This document shows positions 56,966 through 64,000 of a stretch of 64,000 bases of DNA, in pieces. Source of the stretch: Enterobacter hormaechei ATCC 49162. Its GTDB lineage: Bacteria > Pseudomonadota > Gammaproteobacteria > Enterobacterales > Enterobacteriaceae. The stretch lies in assembly GCF_001875655.1 (NCBI RefSeq), contig NZ_MKEQ01000001.1, positions 744,001 to 808,000 of the forward strand, given 5' to 3'. Both the position numbers and the translations under genes were made by a program. Every line of letters begins with the position of its first letter. The first letter of the stretch is position 1. Below the pieces are notes generated by a model. The model was given only the letters and a program-made list of their open reading frames with translations, was not told the DNA's origin and did no database searches.

Positions 56966-58134
<1,169 letters not shown>

Positions 58135-58142
58135 CCACTTCA

Positions 58143-59143
58143 AGATGGAGCTTAGCCTCGGGACGTTGAGGCGTTACGATTGCCACCTCACAACCACTAT
58201 CGAAACAATTGGTGAGCACAGGCATATCGGCAGCCTGAACACTGAAGATATCCTTAGTGCCAGGAAGGAGCTACTGAACGGCTGGCAGAAGACCAGACAT
58301 GGCCTAAATCATCCACCCAAAAAGGGAAGAAGCGTTCCTACAGTCAATAGCTATATGGCATGCCTTGGCGGGATGCTGAGCTTTGCTTTCAAAAGTGGCT
58401 ACCTGAAAACCGATCTGATGGCAGGTATTACCCCTCTCGCAAAAGAAAGACCCATTCCAGATCCTCTTACTTCTGATGAGTATCAGAGAGTGGTTGCGGC
58501 CTGCCCAACGCTACAGTTTCAGAATATGGTTATCTTTGCGGTAAATACAGGCGTCAGGCATGGGGAGCTTAGCGCATTAGCCTGGGAGGATGTGGACACT
58601 GTTAACTGGACAGTTACAGTGTCACGTAACTATTCCATGAAGGGTAACTTCACCCTGCCCAAAACCAATGCCGGGATTCGGACTATACAGTTGACCCAGC
58701 CAGCAATTGACGCGCTTAAAGCGCAGATGCCACTGACCAGAATGATGGCATCCCACAAGGTAAGCGTCAGCCTACGGGAATACAAAAAAAAGAGAACCGA
58801 TGAATGCACCTTTATATTCTCGCCGTCCATTACTTCAATGAATGGTAAGAAGACGATGTGCTACGTCCCCGGGTCTATTAATTCGGCCTGGCGCACTGCC
58901 CTGCGTCGTGCAGGCGTCCGGCAAAGACGATCTTATGAAACCAGAAACACATATGCTTGCTGGGCACTGGTAGCTGGAGCGAATCCAAACTTCGTTGCGC
59001 ACCAGATGGGCCATTCGTCAGCGCAAATGCTCTTCACGGTTTACGGTAAATGGATGACCGAGAATAACCATGACCAGGTGGGCATTTTGAACGCATCATT
59101 TACTCAAAATGCCCCACTGATGCCCCATAGAAAAACCGCATAA
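58143..59143 (+). pseudogene. Prophage tyrosine integrase, N-terminus lost
   Basis: The remaining 330 or so residues start within the core-binding domain (LSLGTLRRYDCHLTTTIETI) and keep the catalytic domain: Arg in NTGVRHGELSALAW, Lys in LPKTNAGIRTI, Arg in YETRNTYACW, His in HQMGHSSAQ, Tyr in FTVYGKWM. The arm-binding N-terminal part is cut off at the IS edge (58142). The ATG at 58145 has no ribosome site. The end lies 44 bases from attR. Without the arm-binding domain it is probably inactive. Confidence 0.88.
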
Positions 59144-59187
59144 CCTCAAGTATCTGATTTTAAATATCAATATCACTTCAATCATGA

Positions 59188-59197
59188 TTCATCTGGA
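59188..59197. other. attR core
   Basis: TTCATCTGGA, identical to the left core; the malX frame resumes here (F-I-W-M-S-K). Confidence 0.88.
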
Positions 59198-60594
59198 TGA
59201 GCAAGGTCGGATCGTTTGCCTTTAGTTTCCTGCCGGTGATGTTCTGTATTGCGATTCCTCTGGGTCTGGCACGTGAGAACAAAGGCGTGGCGGCGTTTGC
59301 GGGCTTCGTTGGCTATGCGGTGATGAACCTTGCGGTTAACTTCTGGCTCACCGCCAAAGGGATCCTGCCGACGACCGACGCGGCGGTGCTGAAAGCCAAT
59401 AACATTCAGAGCGTGATTGGTATTCAGTCCATCGATACCGGGATCCTTGGCGCCGTGATCGCCGGGGTGATTATCTGGATGCTGCACGAGCGCTTCCATA
59501 ACATCCGCCTGCCTGATGCGCTGGCCTTCTTCGGCGGCACCCGCTTTGTGCCCATCATTACGCTGGTTGTAATGGGCCTGTTTGGTCTGATCATCCCTCT
59601 GATTTGGCCGATTTTTGCTATGGGGATCACCGGCATTGGCCGCATTATCAATGGTGCGGGTGATTTCGGCCCGATGATTTTCGGTACGGGCGAACGTCTG
59701 CTTCTGCCGTTTGGTTTACAGCATATTCTGGTCGCCCTGATCCGCTTTACGGAAGCGGGCGGCACCATGGACGTTTGCGGCCATTCCGTCAGCGGCGCGC
59801 TGACCATCTTCCAGGCTCAGCTGAGCTGCCCGACCACTCACGGTTTCTCTGAAAGTGCGACGCGCTTCCTGTCTCAGGGTAAGATGCCTGCCTTCCTCGG
59901 CGGCCTGCCGGGCGCTGCGCTGGCGATGTACCACTGCGCCCGTCCGGAAAATCGGCATAAAATTAAAGGCCTGCTGATCTCCGGCGTTATCGCCTGCGTA
60001 GTGGGCGGTACGACAGAACCTATCGAGTTCCTGTTCTTGTTCGTGGCACCGGTACTGTACCTCATCCACGCTGTGCTGACGGGCCTGGGCTTTACCGTAA
60101 TGGCTGTGCTCGGTGTGACCATCGGTAACACCGACGGTAACGTGATTGACTTCGTGGTATTCGGCATCCTGCACGGCCTGTCCACCAAGTGGTATCTGGT
60201 GCCGGTTGTGGCCGCTATCTGGTTCGCGGTTTACTACGGGATCTTCCGCTTCGCCATCACCCGCTTTAACCTGAAAACGCCTGGCCGCGATACCGACACG
60301 GCCACCAGCGTTGAACAGGCGGTGGTCGGTTCCGTTGGGAAATCCGGATATAACACGCCAGCTATTCTGGCGGCGCTGGGTGGTGCGGATAACATAACCT
60401 CTCTGGATAACTGCATCACCCGCCTGCGTTTGTCGGTGGCGGACATGTCCAAAGTGGATACCAACGCACTTAAAGCTAACCGGGCTATTGGCGTGGTACA
60501 GTTAAATCAACACAATTTGCAGGTCGTCATTGGCCCGCAGGTACAGTCAGTGAAGGATGAGCTGGCAACCCTGATGCGAACCGTCGAAGCCTGA
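59197..60594 (+). pseudogene. malX: malX 3' fragment (PTS EIICB)
   Basis: The last 465 codons plus stop of MalX, a maltose/glucose-type PTS permease: EIIC membrane part (SKVGSFAFSFLPVMFCIAIP ... ) and the EIIB domain with phospho-Cys in SLDNCITRLRLSV. Cut from its start by the prophage. It lies in the prophage-to-malY orientation and could be transcribed from the prophage side. Confidence 0.95.
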
Positions 60595-60601
60595 TGCCTC
60601 G

Positions 60602-60624
60602 CCCCCTCGTCATGAGGGGGTTTT
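60602..60624 (+). terminator. Hairpin between malX and malY
   Basis: CCCCCTC / GAGGGGG with a 5-base loop and TTTT. It may lower malY expression relative to malX. Confidence 0.75.
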
Positions 60625-60642
60625 ACTTTACGGAGCACCGTC

Positions 60643-61815
60643 ATGTTTGATTTTTCTACCGTCGTGGATCGACACGGCACCTGGTGTACCCAGTGGGATT
60701 ATGTCGCAGACCGTTTTGGCGCTGCCGACCTGCTGCCCTTCACCATCTCTGATATGGATTTCGCCACCGCCCCCTGCATTACCGAGGCGCTGCACCAGCG
60801 AATAAACCACGGCGTGTTTGGCTACAGTCGCTGGAAAAATGACGAATTTCTGGCCGCCGTGGCGCACTGGTTCCGGCAACGCTTTAACAGTCAGATTGAT
60901 ACCGAAACCGTGGTGTATGGGCCTTCAGTCATCTATATGGTCTCGGAGCTGATCCGCCTCTGGTCCGCGCCCGGCGACGGCGTGGTGATCCATACCCCGG
61001 CTTACGATGCCTTTTATAAAGCCATCGAAGGCAACCAGCGCACCGTTGTCTCTGTGCCAATGCAGAAAACAGCGCAGGGCTGGGAGGGCAATATGGCCGC
61101 GCTGGAGGCGGCGCTGGCAAAGCCAGAAAACACGATTCTGCTGCTGTGTAGCCCGCAAAACCCGACCGGCAAAGTCTGGACGCGGGAGGAGCTGACCACA
61201 ATGGCGGCCCTGTGTGAACGTTATGGCGTAGCGGTAATCAGCGACGAAATTCATATGGACATGGTATGGGGTACGCATCGCCATACGCCGTGGAATGCGG
61301 TGGCGCGCGGTAAATGGGCGCTGCTGACCTCGGGTTCAAAAAGCTTCAACATTCCGGCGCTGACGGGTGCCTGGGGGCTTATTGCCGATGACGACAGCCG
61401 TAACGCCTATCTGCATGCTTTGAAAGGTCGGGACGGACTCTTTTCCCCTTCCGTGCTGGCGCTGACCGCGCATATCGCCGCTTATCAACAGGGCGAACCC
61501 TGGCTGGACGCGCTCCGGGCATACCTTGAAGCCAATCTGCGTTATGTTGCCGACGAATTGAACCGCGCTTTTCCGAAACTCAACTGGCAGCCGCCGGAGG
61601 CAACCTATCTGGCATGGATTGATCTCAATCCGCTGAAGATTGACGATTACGCCCTGCAAAACGTGCTGATTGAGCAGCAAAAAGTGGCCATCATGCCAGG
61701 ATATACGTATGGAGATGAAGGGAAAGGCTATGTGCGTCTGAACGCCGGATGCCCGCGCAGTAAGCTTGAGCAGGGCGTTCAGCGCCTTATCGCTGGCATC
61801 AGCACCCTGCTGTAA
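60643..61815 (+). CDS. malY: MalY, cystathionine beta-lyase and MalT inhibitor
   Basis: PLP enzyme of 390 residues as in E. coli. The PLP lysine is in SGSKSFNIPALTG; other motifs are CSPQNPTGKVW and FTISDMDFATAP. It cleaves cystathionine-type C-S bonds and also binds and inhibits the activator MalT. GGAG precedes the ATG. It normally forms an operon with malX; with malX cut, its transcription may be changed. Confidence 0.96.
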   Translation: MFDFSTVVDRHGTWCTQWDYVADRFGAADLLPFTISDMDFATAPCITEALHQRINHGVFGYSRWKNDEFLAAVAHWFRQRFNSQIDTETVVYGPSVIYMVSELIRLWSAPGDGVVIHTPAYDAFYKAIEGNQRTVVSVPMQKTAQGWEGNMAALEAALAKPENTILLLCSPQNPTGKVWTREELTTMAALCERYGVAVISDEIHMDMVWGTHRHTPWNAVARGKWALLTSGSKSFNIPALTGAWGLIADDDSRNAYLHALKGRDGLFSPSVLALTAHIAAYQQGEPWLDALRAYLEANLRYVADELNRAFPKLNWQPPEATYLAWIDLNPLKIDDYALQNVLIEQQKVAIMPGYTYGDEGKGYVRLNAGCPRSKLEQGVQRLIAGISTLL

Positions 61816-61818
61816 ATC

Positions 61819-61856
61819 ATTTGCGCAACGGAATATTCCCTTGCGCAAATAGCTTT
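61819..61856 (+). terminator. Terminator of malY
   Basis: ATTTGCGCAA / TTGCGCAAAT with a 12-base loop, followed by AGCTTTTT. Confidence 0.75.
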
Positions 61857-61911
61857 TTACCCCGTTTTGTTTTTATAATATGGCGCACTTTAACCAGAAA
61901 AGAGTGCGACC

Positions 61912-62913
61912 ATGATTGATACACGCCTGCCTTTAACTGATATTCACCGCCACCTCGACGGTAACATTCGTGCCCAAACCATTCTCGATCTTGGCCGCCA
62001 GTACAATTTAACGCTTCCTGCCGAAACGCTTGAAACCCTGATCCCCCATGTCCAGGTCACGTCGAACGAACCGGATCTGGTGAGTTTTCTGAGCAAGCTC
62101 GACTGGGGCGTGAAAATGCTGGCCTCGCTCGATGCCTGTCGTCGTGTCGCCTTTGAAAACATCGAAGATGCCGCGCGCAACGGCCTGCACTATGTCGAAC
62201 TGCGTTTCTCTCCGGGTTATATGGCGATGACCCACAACCTCCCCGTAGCGGGCGTGGTTGAAGCGGTCATTGAAGGCGTACGTGAAGGCTGTAAAACCTT
62301 TGACGTTCAGGCGCGTTTAATCGGCATTATGAGCCGTACCTTCGGTGAAGCGGCCTGTCTTCAGGAGCTGGAAGCGTTACTTGCGCATCGCGACCAGATT
62401 ACCGCCATCGATCTCGCCGGTGACGAGCTGGGCTTCCCAGGCAGCCTGTTCCTGTCTCATTTCAATCGTGCACGTGATGCAGGCTGGCATATTACCGTTC
62501 ACGCGGGTGAAGCCGCGGGCCCGGAAAGCATCTGGCAGGCCATTCGTGAGCTGGGTGCGGAACGGATTGGACACGGCGTGAAAGCGGTTGAAGATCGCGC
62601 GCTGATGGATTTCCTCGCCGAGCAACGTATTGGGATTGAATCCTGTCTGACCTCCAATATTCAGACCAGTACAGTGGCGTCGCTGGCGCAACATCCGCTG
62701 AAAACCTTCCTTGAACACGGCGTACTGGCTTCACTGAATACAGACGATCCGGCGGTGCAGGGGGTGGATATTATTCACGAATACAACATCGCCGCACCGC
62801 AGGCCGGACTGAGCCGCGAGCAGATCCGCCAGGCGCAAATCAACGGGCTGGAACTCGCCTTCCTGACGCCTGAAGAGAAACAGGCGCTGCGCGACAAGGT
62901 TGCAATCGCGTAA
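61912..62913 (+). CDS. add: Add, adenosine deaminase
   Basis: Zinc hydrolase of 333 residues turning adenosine or deoxyadenosine into inosine or deoxyinosine. Metal ligands and active site: [23 protein letters not shown], and NTDDPAVQG. Length equals E. coli Add. Cytoplasmic, purine salvage. Confidence 0.97.
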   Translation: MIDTRLPLTDIHRHLDGNIRAQTILDLGRQYNLTLPAETLETLIPHVQVTSNEPDLVSFLSKLDWGVKMLASLDACRRVAFENIEDAARNGLHYVELRFSPGYMAMTHNLPVAGVVEAVIEGVREGCKTFDVQARLIGIMSRTFGEAACLQELEALLAHRDQITAIDLAGDELGFPGSLFLSHFNRARDAGWHITVHAGEAAGPESIWQAIRELGAERIGHGVKAVEDRALMDFLAEQRIGIESCLTSNIQTSTVASLAQHPLKTFLEHGVLASLNTDDPAVQGVDIIHEYNIAAPQAGLSREQIRQAQINGLELAFLTPEEKQALRDKVAIA

Positions 62914-62921
62914 CCCTTCAT

Positions 62922-62955
62922 GCCGGGTGAAGGCTACGCCTTACCCGGCCTACAA
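62922..62955. repeat. REP element between add and ydgJ
   Basis: GCCGGGTGAAGGCTACGCC followed by TTACCCGGCCTACA. Confidence 0.82.
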
Positions 62956-62968
62956 AAACGTTTAGCAC

Positions 62969-64000
62969 TTATGCCAGACAGAGCGTTGCGCGATGTTTGG
63001 CAGATTCAATGCCCAGCTCAATGAGTTCCATAATCTGGATGGCCTGGCTCGCCGGAACCGGATTTTCACCGGAACCGTTCAGCGCGTCACGAATGGCGGC
63101 GTAATAAGCCGGGTAGTTCCCTGGCAGGGTCAACACCGTTTCCTCAACCAGCGCCTCCCCCTCCGCACGCGTCACTACCCCGTCCCGCATGTCGTAACCC
63201 CAGTCCTCCTGCGGCAAGCGTTCGCCGTTTTTGAGGCGCTCTTCCTGCGGATCCAGACCGAACTTCACATAGCTGCCGCGCGCCCCGTGAATGATATAGC
63301 GGGCCGATTCCGCAGCCGCAAGCATCGTCCCGTGCAGCACAATGCGGCGCTGCGGATAACTTAAAATGGCGTGAAAATAGTCGGTAGTCTGCGCGCCTGG
63401 CCTGAGCTGCGCTAAATCGACCGTCATGCTCACGGGCAGACCAAACAGATGGACGGCCTGATCGAGAAGATGCGGCGCCAGGTCATACCAGATGCCGCTG
63501 CCCGGCCCCGCCTGCTCGCGCCAGCGATCTCGCACCTGCGGACGATAACGATCGAAATGCGACTCAAAAAAGGCAATCTCGCCGAGCGTGCCTTCGTTTA
63601 TCAGCGTTTTGACCGTCAGGAAATCGCTGTCCCAGCGTCGGTTGTGAAAGACCGACAATAACCGACCCAGACTTCGCGCCAGCGCGTCCAGTTCGCGCGC
63701 TTGTGACAACGTCACGGTAAAGGGCTTATCGACAACCACATGTTTCCCTGCCTCCAGTGCCGCTTTCGCCAGTGGGAAATGAGTGTCGTTAGGGGTAGGA
63801 ATGACAATAAGGTCAATATTAGGATCGTTGAACAGATGCTTAGGCTCCGTGACTACCGGCACGGCAGGCCAGTCGGCGCGGACCTTGGTTTCATCGCTGC
63901 TTGTGATAGCCGCCAGTTCCATGCCCGGCGTACCGGCAACCAGAGGTGCATGAAAGGTTTTACTTGCGTACCCGTAGCCAATAAGACCGACGCGGATGTT
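62969..64000 (-). CDS. ydgJ: YdgJ, Gfo/Idh/MocA-family oxidoreductase (start outside window)
   Basis: 343 residues are present; the frame runs off the window edge with NIRVGLIGYGYASKTFHAPL, so only about three residues (E. coli begins MSD) are missing. Dinucleotide loop GLIGYGYASKTFH, and EAGKHVVVDKPFT with the conserved Lys-Pro of the family. Predicted NAD(P)-dependent sugar or polyol dehydrogenase; substrate unknown. Confidence 0.93.
   Translation of the reverse strand, partial: NIRVGLIGYGYASKTFHAPLVAGTPGMELAAITSSDETKVRADWPAVPVVTEPKHLFNDPNIDLIVIPTPNDTHFPLAKAALEAGKHVVVDKPFTVTLSQARELDALARSLGRLLSVFHNRRWDSDFLTVKTLINEGTLGEIAFFESHFDRYRPQVRDRWREQAGPGSGIWYDLAPHLLDQAVHLFGLPVSMTVDLAQLRPGAQTTDYFHAILSYPQRRIVLHGTMLAAAESARYIIHGARGSYVKFGLDPQEERLKNGERLPQEDWGYDMRDGVVTRAEGEALVEETVLTLPGNYPAYYAAIRDALNGSGENPVPASQAIQIMELIELGIESAKHRATLCLA

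Overview
The window is a piece of an Enterobacterales chromosome, most like Enterobacter or a close relative. Gene order and protein sequences follow the E. coli replication-terminus region (abgT-ogt-fnr-uspE ... pntAB-ydgH-ydgI-folM-ydgC-rstA/rstB-tus-fumC-fumA-manA-ydgA-malI-malX-malY-add-ydgJ). A Ter site sits in the tus promoter, which confirms the terminus location. REP/BIME elements of the enterobacterial type lie between several genes.

Layout: (1) 1-11981 is conserved core: end of abgT, DNA repair (ogt), the anaerobic regulator fnr, uspE, an MscS-type channel, transhydrogenase pntAB, ydgH, an ArcD-like antiporter, folM, ydgC and rstA. (2) 11982-16532 is an AT-rich island of about 4.5 kb that separates rstA from rstB, which are adjacent in E. 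coli. It carries a Cys-containing orphan protein, a cold-shock protein, a YmcF-like zinc-ribbon protein, a small orphan, a UspF-like protein followed by an eRF1-like (baeRF) protein, a long perfect hairpin and a scar of a tyrosine integrase. (3) 16533-26344 is core again: rstB, tus, fumC, fumA, manA, ydgA, malI. (4) 26536-59197 is a lambdoid, siphovirus-type prophage of about 32.7 kb inserted inside malX. (5) 59197-64000 is the rest of malX, then malY, add and ydgJ.

The prophage runs from attL: an SOS-box operon with a UmuD'-like protein, a gtrABC O-antigen glucosylation cassette, tailspike, tail, head and packaging genes (all on the minus strand), a lambda-type lysis cassette (S, R, Rz/Rz1), a late-leader region, a Q antiterminator, nin genes, small early genes, an intact IS3-family element, and a truncated integrase next to attR. 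The genes normally lying between nin and int (repressor, cro, replication, recombination) are absent. Genes on both sides of the IS are truncated and no target duplication is visible, so an IS-associated deletion probably made the prophage defective. The two attachment cores are the same 10-bp direct repeat, and exact recombination between them would restore a 530-codon malX.

Most promising for follow-up: the stress-gene island that splits the rstAB two-component operon, and a predicted four-stem cloverleaf RNA at the 5' end of the prophage late transcript.
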